A stretch of 64,000 nucleotides of DNA. Source: Halapricum hydrolyticum (GTDB lineage Archaea; Halobacteriota; Halobacteria; Halobacteriales; Haloarculaceae). The DNA lies in NCBI GenBank assembly GCA_025517565.1, contig JAOPKD010000005.1:62001-126000 (forward strand). The letters are read 5' to 3'. The position numbers were made by a program, and so were the translations under genes. Shown here one piece after another: positions 43,680 to 51,505 of the stretch. The notes beneath the pieces are model-generated. The model did not search any database, was not told the DNA's origin, and worked only from the letters and a program-made list of their open reading frames with translations. Position 1 is the stretch's first letter, and each line of letters opens with the position of its first letter.

Positions 43680-43722
43680 CCCCGTCCTCAAGGAGCGACC
43701 AACGGGAGCGAGTAGGGCGGGG
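43680..43722 (+). ncRNA. Left copy of the reRNA-like hairpin scaffold
   Basis: 43 nt, same length, orientation and loop core (TCAAGGAG) as 45217-45259. Outer stem CCCCGTCCT / AGGGCGGGG closes with one G-U pair. Two stem positions differ from the right copy in a compensatory way. It may be the right end of an earlier insertion or a real left-end structure. Transcription is not shown. Confidence 0.5.
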
Positions 43723-43733
43723 ATACAGCGTCC

Positions 43734-43782
43734 CCAGAAATCTTCGATTTCTGGTGGGCGAACGAATCGCGGCGCGATTCGT
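43734..43782 (+). repeat. Two perfect palindromes in the left end of the tnpB element
   Basis: CCAGAAAT-CTTCG-ATTTCTGG (43734-43754) and ACGAATCGCG-G-CGCGATTCGT (43762-43782) are perfect hairpins of 8 and 10 bp. Such subterminal hairpins are typical of IS200/IS605 ends recognised as single-stranded DNA. Confidence 0.55.
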
Positions 43783-43876
43783 CCACGCCGTCTTCGTCTT
43801 TTTGCACCTTCCTGTTGCTGGCCCACAGGCCCACCGTTCCGATACACTTACACACATAACGCGCATAGTACACACC

Positions 43877-43996
43877 GTGGAACGGAAGAACATCACAATC
43901 CGTGAAGATCAAGCCGAGTGGGTCGAGGAGAACCACTTGAACCTCTCCTCATTCGTTCAAGAGAAACTGGATGAACTTATCGAACAACGTGAGTGA
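43877..43996 (+). CDS. Small ribbon-helix-helix-like protein upstream of tnpB
   Basis: 39 residues with a GTG start: ERKNITIREDQAEWVEEN, then LSSFVQEKLDELIEQRE. This is the layout of a CopG/RHH monomer (strand, helix, helix). It ends 6 bp before tnpB, so it is probably co-transcribed and may repress the element. A longer upstream extension of the frame runs through the hairpin DNA and is rejected. Confidence 0.62.
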   Translation: MERKNITIREDQAEWVEENHLNLSSFVQEKLDELIEQRE

Positions 43997-44002
43997 TCAC
44001 TG

Positions 44003-45262
44003 ATGCACCACGCCTACAGGTTCCGGCTCAAGCCAACCGCCAAACAGCGTGAGCTGTTGGATTACCATAGAGATACCTGTAGGCAACTCTACAACCACGC
44101 TCTCAGGGAGTTTAATAAGATTCCAGAGTCCGATGGAACGCTCAATCAACGGGTGCGACAAGTCCGCGATCAACTCACCGACCTCAAAGACTGGTGGGAC
44201 GAGTTGAACGACCTGTACTCAACGGTTGCACAGGCCGCAGTCATGCGGATCGAGGACAGTATCAAAGCCCTCTCTGAACTGAAAGAGAAGGGCTACAACG
44301 TCGGCAGTCTCAACTGGAAGGCACCCAGAGACTTCCGCAGTTTCACCTACGTCCAGTCTGGCTTCGAGTTCGACAAGAAGAACGGCCAGACTGTGCTCTC
44401 ACTCTCGAAACTCGCGGATATCCCCATTGAGTGCCACCGAGACATCCCAGATGGTGAAACTATCAAAGAAGTCACGCTCAAGAAAGAACCGACTGGTGAG
44501 TGGTACGCCTCTTTCGCCGTCGACGACAAGGAGGAACCGTCCAAACCGTCGCTGGCGGAGATTGACGCCGATGAGATGGTCGGCATCGACGTGGGCATTC
44601 TGAAGTATGCCCACGATACAGACGGCACAGCAGTTGGTTCACTCGACCTCGCGGACGAACGCGACAGGCTTGAACGAGAGCAACGGAAGCTCTCGCGCAA
44701 AGAGCATGGGTCGAACAACTGGGAGAAGCAACGTCGGCGTGTTGCAGAATGCCACCAGCAAATCAAGCGCAAGCGGCGTGACTTCCTCCACAAACTCTCG
44801 AACTACTACGCTCGGGAGTACAACCTGGTGGCGGTCGAAGACCTCGACGTGAAAGGGATACTGGAATCGCCGGGCAACAGCCGCAACACCGCGTCTGCGG
44901 CGTGGGACACCTTCACCGATCTACTCGAATACAAGTGTAAGCGCGAAGGCACGCACTTCGTGGCGGTTGACCCAGAAGACACGACCAAGGAATGTGCGTC
45001 ATGTGGCGTCAAAACAGACAAGCCGCTGTGGGTGCGTGAGCACTCCTGTCCGGCCTGTCGGTTCGAGGCGGACAGAGACGCAAACGCGGCGTGGAACGTT
45101 CTTTCTCGCGGACTCACCGACATAGGAGTGGCTCACTCCGAATTAACGCCTGTGGAGACTGCGCTCCCTACGGGAACTGCGGTCGTTCCTGCAAAGCGCG
45201 TCGTGGAAGCAGGAAGCCCCTGCCTCAAGGAGTCGCCAACGGCGGCGAGTAGGCAGGGGTAG
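44003..45262 (+). CDS. tnpB: TnpB, RNA-guided nuclease of an IS1341-type element
   Basis: 419 residues, near full length. The N-terminus YRFRLKPTAKQRELLDYH is typical. RuvC catalytic residues are D196 (VGIDVGIL), E279 (LVAVEDLDVKG) and D359 (DRDANAAWN). The zinc ribbon is C331/C334 and C349/C352 (CASCG, CPAC). The set is complete, so the nuclease looks active. TnpB cuts DNA next to a short TAM using an RNA from its own 3' end. The C-terminal tail overlaps the hairpin scaffold. No TnpA is adjacent. Confidence 0.93.
   Translation: MHHAYRFRLKPTAKQRELLDYHRDTCRQLYNHALREFNKIPESDGTLNQRVRQVRDQLTDLKDWWDELNDLYSTVAQAAVMRIEDSIKALSELKEKGYNVGSLNWKAPRDFRSFTYVQSGFEFDKKNGQTVLSLSKLADIPIECHRDIPDGETIKEVTLKKEPTGEWYASFAVDDKEEPSKPSLAEIDADEMVGIDVGILKYAHDTDGTAVGSLDLADERDRLEREQRKLSRKEHGSNNWEKQRRRVAECHQQIKRKRRDFLHKLSNYYAREYNLVAVEDLDVKGILESPGNSRNTASAAWDTFTDLLEYKCKREGTHFVAVDPEDTTKECASCGVKTDKPLWVREHSCPACRFEADRDANAAWNVLSRGLTDIGVAHSELTPVETALPTGTAVVPAKRVVEAGSPCLKESPTAASRQG
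45217..45259 (+). ncRNA. Predicted reRNA (omega RNA) scaffold at the tnpB 3' end
   Basis: A perfect 9-bp outer stem CCCCTGCCT / AGGCAGGGG encloses an inner CGCC-AAC-GGCG hairpin. It overlaps the last codons and ends just before the TAG. In this superfamily the guide RNA derives from this strand and its guide continues past the right end, here the bases from about 45260. The 5' end of the RNA cannot be set from sequence. Confidence 0.62.
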
Positions 45263-45320
45263 TTCACGCCCGCTGATCCACCACGGAACGTTTTTCGGCC
45301 CCCTTCACGAACCACGAGGT

Positions 45321-45650
45321 ATGCTCGACGGGTCCGACGAGAAGTCACCACACGAACCCGACGAGTTCGACCCGGACTCGCTCGGGCCCGGCGGGTTCGA
45401 CACGGATTCACTCGGGCCCGAGGTGCCCAGTGCACCTGATCCACCAGAGAGCGACGCGGTCGATCCGGAGGTCCGCGGACTGTTCTGGTGGCTCGCCGCT
45501 CTCGCGAACGTCGCACTCATGGCTGCCAGTCTCGGGATCATGTTCATCGTCTTCCAAAAGCAGTGGGCGCTCGGGGCGCAGCTCACCCTGGCCGGCCTGA
45601 TCCTCGGCGGGTACGTCTACTACCGCGTCAGGCAGTTTCAGTCCGATTGA
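45321..45650 (+). CDS. Small two-helix membrane protein
   Basis: 109 residues. An acidic Pro/Gly/Asp-rich N-terminal half with the near-repeat DPDSLGPGGFD and DTDSLGPEVP is followed by two hydrophobic segments (about 53-76 and 83-100) and a short basic end YYRVRQFQSD. It probably sits in the membrane with a disordered acidic tail in the cytoplasm. No family is recognised. Starts about 60 bp after tnpB and is presumably host DNA. Confidence 0.62.
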   Translation: MLDGSDEKSPHEPDEFDPDSLGPGGFDTDSLGPEVPSAPDPPESDAVDPEVRGLFWWLAALANVALMAASLGIMFIVFQKQWALGAQLTLAGLILGGYVYYRVRQFQSD

Positions 45651-45652
45651 TC

Positions 45653-45708
45653 TAGTCCTCCTCGGCGATCCACCGGAACGCGTCGATGATCGCCCGTTTC
45701 CCCACAGC
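45653..45708 (-). pseudogene. Duplicated 3' end of the DHH phosphoesterase gene
   Basis: On the minus strand this reads GKRAIIDAFRWIAEED plus stop, nearly the same as the last residues of the gene at 45803 (AKRAIIDAFWRIAEE plus stop). The nucleotide match continues for about 55 bp with a 3-bp gap. There is no start or upstream gene body, so it is an orphan tail about 150 bp beyond the real end. Confidence 0.72.
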
Positions 45709-45802
45709 TTTTTCCCGTTCGGGTATCCTCGGGCCGTCGGCCCTGCGGGTACCACTCACGACAAAAACTTGGGAAAAAGACCGCTCGCTTCGCTCGCGGA
45801 TG

Positions 45803-46867
45803 CTACTCCTCTGCAATCCGCCAGAACGCATCGATTATCGCCCGTTTCGCCACCGCGCCCTGCGTCGTCCAGTGGTGTGCATAATCGAGCATGTCGTCGT
45901 ACACGTCGGGTTTACAGCCCGCCGCGCGCGGGTGGCCGCCGCCGTTGACCTGTTCGGCGACCTCGTGACACCGCTCGAACGACTCCGTCCCGCGCAGGCT
46001 CGCGCTCCCTGCGGGCTTGACGATTACGGCGGCGTCAGCCCCCCGCTCTCGCAGGGCCTCTGCGACCTCGTTTTGCGAACAGCGACCGTAGGTCACGCCG
46101 ACGGTCCAGGGACCGATTTCCCGTAGCTGGGCGCGCTCGATCGCCTTCTCGATGAGTGCCTCTTTCTCGACGCGTTTCTCCTCCAGGAAATCCTCGACAT
46201 CGGGCGGCAGGTCGGCACCGTGTTCGACGACGACGTCGAGGTACGCCTCGGGTTCGCTCCAGTGTGAGAAGTCCGCCAGATCGTCGCTTCTGGGATCCTC
46301 ACGGATCCAGAGGTCGTGATCGCGCGTGACCTCGACCAGTTCGACTAGCGACTGCTCGAATTCGTGATCGAGTTCGCGTAACGCGACGTCAGCCGAGCAC
46401 TCCTCGTCAGACTCGCCGACGACCAGTTCGACGCCGGCGGCCCTGACGATCTCCGCGAGGTCTTCGTCCCACTGGTGGTGGTCGAACCAGCGGATCTCGC
46501 CTGCCTGTTCGGCCAGCGTCTCGAGTGGCTCGACGTCGGCGGGCTGGTCCGGACAGAGGTCACAGACAAACACTTCGGCCCCGGCATCGAGATACTCCGC
46601 CGTCCATGCGAGTCGTCGCCGGAGTTCGTGTGGGCTTGCGGGCACGAGCGCAGCGCTGCCGCGGGCCGCACGGACGAGCGCGACACAGGCCAGCCCGTCG
46701 GCATCAGGATCAGCGATGACGACTCGTTCGGTTCCTTCGAGCGCGTCCTCGACCTCCTGTTCTTGTTCGGTCCGCGTGAGATCGTCCGGCCGGAAGAATC
46801 CCTCTCCGGGGAGGACCGATTTGCGCTCCAGCGAGAGCGACTCGTCGTCGATGAGTTCGGCGTCCAT
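45803..46867 (-). CDS. DHH family phosphoesterase
   Basis: 354 residues. DHH signatures are VIADPDADGLA (residues 50-60), WFDHHQWD with the DHH at 129-131, RDHDLW, and in the DHHA1 domain the Gly-rich VNGGGHPRAAG. These place it in the RecJ/NrnA-like group acting on nucleic acid ends or small nucleotides; the substrate is not predictable. It lies just downstream of a universal stress protein gene (2 bp apart), so they are probably co-transcribed. A copy of its 3' end lies beyond its stop. Confidence 0.88.
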   Translation of the reverse strand: MDAELIDDESLSLERKSVLPGEGFFRPDDLTRTEQEQEVEDALEGTERVVIADPDADGLACVALVRAARGSAALVPASPHELRRRLAWTAEYLDAGAEVFVCDLCPDQPADVEPLETLAEQAGEIRWFDHHQWDEDLAEIVRAAGVELVVGESDEECSADVALRELDHEFEQSLVELVEVTRDHDLWIREDPRSDDLADFSHWSEPEAYLDVVVEHGADLPPDVEDFLEEKRVEKEALIEKAIERAQLREIGPWTVGVTYGRCSQNEVAEALRERGADAAVIVKPAGSASLRGTESFERCHEVAEQVNGGGHPRAAGCKPDVYDDMLDYAHHWTTQGAVAKRAIIDAFWRIAEE

Positions 46868-46869
46868 AC

Positions 46870-47334
46870 TCAGGACCCCATCCCGCCGGGAACCGGGACG
46901 TCTCGCTCCTCATCCGGATCGAGTTGCCGCGCTGTCAACACCGGGACGGGCGAACGGCGGACGACTGCCTCGGCGACGCTACCGAGCAGAAACGCGTGCT
47001 CGCCGTGACGGCCGCGCGTGCCCGTCACGATGAGACCGGCGTTCACGTCTTCGGCGTAGGCACAGATCTCCTTCGCTGGATCGCCCTCCCGGACGGCCGT
47101 CGTCACGTCGCCGGTCCGGGACGCGATCTCGGAAAGGGCCTCCTCCCCTCGTTCCTCGAGCGCAGCGTGGAGTTCACCACGGACGCGTTCCGGCGACGTT
47201 TCGACTTCCGTCTCGTCGATGACGTACAGCGCGTGGATCGTCGCGTCGAACCGCTCGGCGAAGTCGAACGCGAGCGTGACAGCTCGGGAAGCACTCTCCG
47301 ACCCGTCAGTCGCGAGCACGACTGTCTCGAACAT
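46870..47334 (-). CDS. Universal stress protein, ATP-binding type
   Basis: 154 residues. Starts FETVVLATDGSESASRAV, with a strand and phosphate loop typical of UspA. The nucleotide motif is present as GTRGRHGEHAFLLGSVAEAV (G-2x-G-9x-G-S). It ends in a short acidic tail EERDVPVPGG. Forms a likely two-gene unit with the DHH gene 2 bp downstream and is divergent from the Usp gene at 47437. Confidence 0.9.
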   Translation of the reverse strand: MFETVVLATDGSESASRAVTLAFDFAERFDATIHALYVIDETEVETSPERVRGELHAALEERGEEALSEIASRTGDVTTAVREGDPAKEICAYAEDVNAGLIVTGTRGRHGEHAFLLGSVAEAVVRRSPVPVLTARQLDPDEERDVPVPGGMGS

Positions 47335-47436
47335 ACGTCTACGTACTGGCGGTCACAGTATAAATGGGATGGAGACGCTCGCAAGCGACTTCGTACCTCG
47401 GTGGCTTTTTGCCATCACCCGACGGATACGCTACCA

Positions 47437-47889
47437 ATGGCCGTCGAAATCGATACCGTACTCGTGCCCGTCGACGGGACCGACGAGGCGGAACGCGCCG
47501 TCGAATACGCCGTCGCTGTCGCCCGGCGCTACGAGGCGAGCATCCACATCCTGCACATCATCGACGACTCCGTCGCGCGCGCCATCCAGCGAGACGAGAT
47601 CGACGCCGACGCCGTGGCTAACGAACACCGAGCATTCATGGCTGCAGTCCACGAGATGACGAAAAGCCCCGAGGGAAAGATCGAAGCGACCCAGTCGACC
47701 GTCGCCGGCTTCTCCGCGGAGCGTCTCAGCCAGCACCCCGTGAACGTCGTTCTGGACGCGGCAGAGGAGATCGACGCCGACCTGATCGTCGTTCCGCGCG
47801 AGAGCATCAGTGACGCCCCGGGTGCGATGCTCGGAAAAGTCGCCCAGTACGTCCTCTCGTATGCGAGTCAGCCCGTGCTCTCGGTCTAA
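47437..47889 (+). CDS. Universal stress protein, degenerate ATP motif
   Basis: 150 residues. VDTVLVPVDGTDEAERAV-type N-terminus, here IDTVLVPVDGTDEAERAVEY, and C-terminal YVLSYASQPVLSV fit UspA. The usual G-2x-G-9x-G-S/T loop is replaced by PRESISDAPGAMLGK, so ATP binding is doubtful. The start at 47437 begins the conserved core. Its stop overlaps the end of the convergent GNAT gene. Confidence 0.87.
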   Translation: MAVEIDTVLVPVDGTDEAERAVEYAVAVARRYEASIHILHIIDDSVARAIQRDEIDADAVANEHRAFMAAVHEMTKSPEGKIEATQSTVAGFSAERLSQHPVNVVLDAAEEIDADLIVVPRESISDAPGAMLGKVAQYVLSYASQPVLSV

Positions 47890-48416
47890 CGCAACCGGAT
47901 CGACATCTCGATCTCGAAGCTCTCGGCCCCGCAGACCTCGAAACCGACCTTCTTGTACAGTTCGATCGCCGGCTCGTTCCACCGCTCGACGGTCAGCCAG
48001 ACCGTCTCGATGTCGTGCTCCTGTACGTGCCCCAAGAGCGTCTTGAGGAGTTCGGTTCCGATCCCCGCCCCCTGGTACGTGTGGAGGACGAAGATCGCCA
48101 GTTCGTAGGCGTCAGCGTTGTCCGGCACGAGCATCGAGTGTCCGACGGCCTCCTCGCCGTCCCAGGCGATGACGTTCAGACAGTCCTCGGCCAGCACTGT
48201 ATCGAGCCAGTTGTCGATGGCGTACTCTTTGACCGGCGGGATCCCCTGGGCACGGTCGGACGGGTCGAACGCCGTGTACATCTCGACGAGCGCATCTCGA
48301 TCGTCGGGTTCGGTGGCCCGGATCTGGATCTCCCGACCCTCTTTGTCGGTGATCGTCCGCGAGGGCCGCGGGAACGTACCGGCCGGTTCGTCGGGGTAGG
48401 TTCGATTGACAGTCAT
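47886..48416 (-). CDS. GNAT family N-acetyltransferase
   Basis: 176 residues. The domain starts at EIQIRATEPDDRDALVEMYT, and the acetyl-CoA site is FVLHTYQGAGIGTELLKTLL (about residues 109-128). NEPAIELYKKVGFEVCG near the end is typical. The ATG overlaps the stop of the upstream Usp gene by 4 bp, so the two form an operon and are coupled. The acceptor substrate is unknown. Confidence 0.88.
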   Translation of the reverse strand: MTVNRTYPDEPAGTFPRPSRTITDKEGREIQIRATEPDDRDALVEMYTAFDPSDRAQGIPPVKEYAIDNWLDTVLAEDCLNVIAWDGEEAVGHSMLVPDNADAYELAIFVLHTYQGAGIGTELLKTLLGHVQEHDIETVWLTVERWNEPAIELYKKVGFEVCGAESFEIEMSIRLR

Positions 48417-48781
48417 CGAACGAGAGTCACCGGAGTTTCGGAATTGAGGACGACGAACTCGGCGACGCTCCCGAGTCGGATCTTGCCGAGCGTACTCCGC
48501 TTCCCGCCGGAGATCACCAGTCGGTCGAAGTTCTCGCTGTCGACCATCTCGACGAGCATCCCGCCGACGTGGCCGTCGATGTGGCGAATCTCGACGTCGA
48601 CCTCGTACGCGTCGAGTTCCGATTCGACCTGCTGTTCGATCTCTTCCGGTGTCGCGTCGACCGCTGTGTCGTCGTATATCGCGATCGTCACGTCGTCGCC
48701 GGCGACCGCCGCCCGCTCGAGCGTCTGGTGGAAGGCGTCCCAGGATCCTTCGCTGCCGTCGTGGCCCAGCAGCACGTTCAT
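48413..48781 (-). CDS. Small universal stress protein
   Basis: 122 residues, short for UspA. NVLLGHDGSEGSWDAFHQTL begins the fold, and GGKRSTLGKIRLGSVAEFV resembles the nucleotide loop near the end, followed by SETPVTLVR. The start at 48781 is chosen because the upstream frame has no Usp sequence. Third Usp gene in 2 kb. It overlaps the acetyltransferase gene by 4 bp. Confidence 0.82.
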   Translation of the reverse strand: MNVLLGHDGSEGSWDAFHQTLERAAVAGDDVTIAIYDDTAVDATPEEIEQQVESELDAYEVDVEIRHIDGHVGGMLVEMVDSENFDRLVISGGKRSTLGKIRLGSVAEFVVLNSETPVTLVR

Positions 48782-48882
48782 ACGGCCACCCACGAGGGCC
48801 GGGAGGTTAAGCACCGGGGATCGTCGGAGCCACGATACGGACGGCGACACGCTTTTTCGCGGGGGCGACCACACTGTCGTCT

Positions 48883-49521
48883 ATGACAGACACGCCTGCC
48901 GGGGACGAAGACGACGTCCCGGACGACGCCGACTCGACGGCCGGGATAGACGCGTCGCCAGTCGAAACAGACGCGTCGTCGGCTGGAGACGACGTTCCCG
49001 AAGACGTCCAGAAGTACGATCGGTTCAAGAAGATCGACGGGTCGACCTACGAGCGCGCGAACGATTTCCTGCGCGATCGGACCTACATCACGGCCCGCGA
49101 GTGGGCGATCGCCCGACTCTGTGCCGACTTCCGGACCGAGACCGGCGTCGAGATGACGAAAATCGGAGAGAACTTGCCCGAGCTGGTTCCCTTTATGACG
49201 GACACCTACTCGCCGCAGGCGGTCAATCAGGCCCGCGCTTCGTTCGAGGAGAAGGTCCGCAAGGCCGGCGCGACCTTCCTCTACGGGGCGATGTGTGACT
49301 TCTTCACTGCCGAGGAGCTGGACGACGTCATGTACGAGGCGACCGAGGTCGCGAAGTTCCTGCTGGAGGTCGAGGGCGTCGACCTGGCCGTCGAAGACGA
49401 ACTCGAGGCCGAAGACCGGATCTCGAGTGTCATGCGTGACGTCCGCGAGCACTCGACGGCGTTGCGCCACGACGAGGTGACGTGTCCGGAATGTGGGCAC
49501 GAGTTCGAGGCAGGAGAGTAG
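48883..49521 (+). CDS. DUF5806-like protein
   Basis: 212 residues, resembling the haloarchaeal DUF5806 family of unknown function. Residues 1-40 are disordered and acidic. The conserved core has KYDRFKKIDGSTYERANDFL, TYITAREWAIARLCADFRTE and LVPFMTDTYSPQAVNQARAS, largely helical. A half zinc-ribbon CPECGHEF ends the protein. Helix-rich content with basic patches would allow nucleic-acid binding, but this is only a guess. An exact 55-bp repeat starts at the base after its stop. Confidence 0.7.
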   Translation: MTDTPAGDEDDVPDDADSTAGIDASPVETDASSAGDDVPEDVQKYDRFKKIDGSTYERANDFLRDRTYITAREWAIARLCADFRTETGVEMTKIGENLPELVPFMTDTYSPQAVNQARASFEEKVRKAGATFLYGAMCDFFTAEELDDVMYEATEVAKFLLEVEGVDLAVEDELEAEDRISSVMRDVREHSTALRHDEVTCPECGHEFEAGE

Positions 49522-49576
49522 GCCAGTGAGGCCCTCGTGGCCGAACACCTAGTCTCCTGCCGACAGGAGCGGGAGA
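49522..49576 (+). repeat. 55-bp exact direct repeat, copy 1
   Basis: Begins GCCAGTGAGGCCCTCGTGG at the first base after the DUF5806 stop and contains the dyad CTCCTG-CCGA-CAGGAG. Identical to 49646-49700. The first copy may act as the 3' end signal of the gene. Confidence 0.75.
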
Positions 49577-49645
49577 CTAGGCCAGCGAGGACGAGCGAAG
49601 TGAGTCCTCGGTTCGAGCAAGCGGGGAAACGAACGTGACCCGCGA

Positions 49646-49700
49646 GCCAGTGAGGCCCTCGTGGCCGAACACCTAGTCTCCTGCCGACAGGAGCGGGAGA
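49646..49700 (+). repeat. 55-bp exact direct repeat, copy 2
   Basis: Identical over 55 bp to 49522-49576, with a period of 124 bp. The 69 bp between copies includes a partial third version (GCCAGCGAGGACGAGCG). No gene is seen between 49522 and 49759. Confidence 0.75.
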
Positions 49701-49759
49701 GTGAGACGTCGTCCACTGCCGAGTGGAGCGGGAAAACGTGAGACGGTCGTCGCCGCCGC

Positions 49760-51124
49760 TCAGACGAGTCCATCGTCGTGACTGACATCCGGCACGGAAG
49801 CGGCGAGCGAGCCGCTCCCGCGGACGGCAGCGATCGCAACTTCGATCGGGTCGATCCGGGTCCGGGAGTCGTTGTGTGCGACGATCAGCACCATCCGTCC
49901 CTGCTCGGCCCAGTCGGCGTCGCGCTGGCGTCGTAACACCTCGGCGAGATAGCCGGCGACGCCGACGACGTGGGCGGTCAGTAACATCGACTCCCGGTCG
50001 GATTCGTCTCCCAGTTCGACGTTCTCGAACCGATCGCGATCGAGCTCCGCTTCGAGCAGGCGATCCAGCCGCTCCAGAGAGTCGACGGAGAAGTCCAGAT
50101 CGTAGTCGGGCCAGCGCTCGGCGAGGTCTTCGGCCCCGTTCCGCAGGCGCTCGGCGGCGTCCTCGATCTCGGCGTCAGACGCGACGGTCTCGATGTCCGC
50201 CCGGTCGAGATCGACGGGTGTGTCGCCGTCGCCGGCCCGGCCCGAGAGGTTGAGCCGGTCGGCCAGAGCGTCGTGCATACCCGTGAACGTCGATTCGCCG
50301 GTCAGACAGTCCTCGGCGACCTGAAAGACCGACACCGTCGCTCCGGCGGCCTCGCTGTCGGGTCCGGAGGGGACGCTGACCGTCCAGCCGGTGCTGGTCT
50401 CTCGCTGCCAGGTGCTGTCGTGCTGGCGGACCAGCACCTCGCCGAAATAGCTGCCGAGCTGGGTTGCCGTCTCGGTGTACACCTTCGCGTCGTAGCTGTC
50501 GTCCCCGAATTCGACGTCCTCGAAGCGGTCGGCGTCCCACTGCTCCGCGACGAGGTCGTCCAGGCGGGCGAGCGACGAGAGCGAGAAATCCAGCTCGTAC
50601 TCGCCCCAGAACTCCACCAGTTCGGTCGCCGCGTCGACGAACTCGACGCGGGGGTCGTCTTCCGGGATCGTCCCGGTACCCTGAATGTCGTCCTCGCCCG
50701 CGTCGGTGTCGTCCATTTCGGCTTCGGTAATCAACTCGGCAGCGTCGTCCGCCATGTCCGGCCCATCCTCGACCGGCTCGGTCGTCAGATGATCGAACCC
50801 GGATTCCCTGTCACTCGCATCCTCGGCGGCCGCATCACTCGTGCCACTGGCAGCCATCTCAGCCGACCCGGAGCCTGAGCTATCCGGAGACGAGTCGGGT
50901 TCCGTCAGATCGGCCCCGCTCGTCTCCGGGGACTGGGATCCAGCCGCGGTCGACTCGGCCACGTCTGTCTCGGCACCGGAAGACGCCTCGGTGTCGGGTT
51001 CAGCGTCGCTAGCGGTGCCAGCGGGTGTGTCCGACGCCTGCGGCGTGTCGTCGGCTGTCGACGATTCCGATTCGGACGTCTCGCGCGCTCCGAGTACCGA
51101 CTTGATCGCGTCGAGCAGCCCCAT
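49760..51124 (-). CDS. Acidic protein with internally duplicated domain, function unknown
   Basis: 454 residues. MGLLDAIKSVLGARE is followed by a disordered Ser/Asp/Glu/Thr region to about residue 158. Two related domains follow: about 160-250 (ELDFSLSSLARLDDL, DADRFEDVEFGDDS, ATQLGSYFGEVLVRQ) and about 322-410 (DLDFSVDSLERLDRL, DRDRFENVELGDES, VVGVAGYLAEVLRRQ). A start at 51124 is chosen because the protein fits from there; upstream sequence in frame is low quality. No catalytic motif or membrane segment. I do not recognise the family. Confidence 0.68.
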   Translation of the reverse strand: MGLLDAIKSVLGARETSESESSTADDTPQASDTPAGTASDAEPDTEASSGAETDVAESTAAGSQSPETSGADLTEPDSSPDSSGSGSAEMAASGTSDAAAEDASDRESGFDHLTTEPVEDGPDMADDAAELITEAEMDDTDAGEDDIQGTGTIPEDDPRVEFVDAATELVEFWGEYELDFSLSSLARLDDLVAEQWDADRFEDVEFGDDSYDAKVYTETATQLGSYFGEVLVRQHDSTWQRETSTGWTVSVPSGPDSEAAGATVSVFQVAEDCLTGESTFTGMHDALADRLNLSGRAGDGDTPVDLDRADIETVASDAEIEDAAERLRNGAEDLAERWPDYDLDFSVDSLERLDRLLEAELDRDRFENVELGDESDRESMLLTAHVVGVAGYLAEVLRRQRDADWAEQGRMVLIVAHNDSRTRIDPIEVAIAAVRGSGSLAASVPDVSHDDGLV

Positions 51125-51223
51125 ACTGCATGGGTCACGGGCGGGAGAGAAAGGGATTTCGCTGGTCAAACGTCTCTTTGAGCTTCCGGTGCTTTTTGGC
51201 AGATCTCGCACGTGGCTACGCGT

Positions 51224-51505
51224 ATGTCCCGCCCCGAACCCGCTATCGAACGGCTCGGCCACCTCCCTGCCCTCGCTTTCGGCCGGGTCGTCGCTGTGGT
51301 CGAAGCCGCCGCGTTCTGGGGGTCGATCCTCCTGCCCCTGGGGTATCTCGTCGCGCTCGCGCTCGACGGCCCGGTGATCGTGATCGGCGCGTTGATCGGC
51401 GCGAACGTTGCGTGTCTGCTCGTCGGACACCGTCATCAGCCGCGGATCGACGCCGGCGTGCTCGCGTTGGTCACGTCTGAGACTGCAAGGGAGGGAGACC
51501 GTTGA
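51224..51505 (+). CDS. Small two-helix membrane protein
   Basis: 93 residues with two hydrophobic segments (about 20-46 and 50-68: AFGRVVAVVEAAAFWGSILL and VIVIGALIGANVACLLVG), a HRHQ loop and a short acidic tail. Its stop TGA overlaps the next ATG by one base, so it is coupled to the helix-turn-helix-like gene. Function unknown. Confidence 0.6.
   Translation: MSRPEPAIERLGHLPALAFGRVVAVVEAAAFWGSILLPLGYLVALALDGPVIVIGALIGANVACLLVGHRHQPRIDAGVLALVTSETAREGDR

Larger units (their letters stand above)
43670..45270 (+). mobile_element. IS1341-type element (IS200/IS605 superfamily), tnpB without tnpA
   Basis: The unit contains a 5' scaffold-like hairpin, palindromic left-end structure, a small RHH-like gene, tnpB and a 3' hairpin overlapping the tnpB end. 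No TnpA transposase is present, so movement would need help in trans. Exact ends cannot be fixed without an empty site. The estimate uses the first and last hairpins. Confidence 0.7.

Noticed and set aside
43754..43876. Longer N-terminus for the RHH-like protein
   Set aside because: The extension would be encoded by the palindromic left end of the element and has no RHH character.
51502..51504. TTG start for the DUF7123-like gene
   Set aside because: The ATG at 51505 lies three bases on and overlaps the preceding stop in the usual coupled way.
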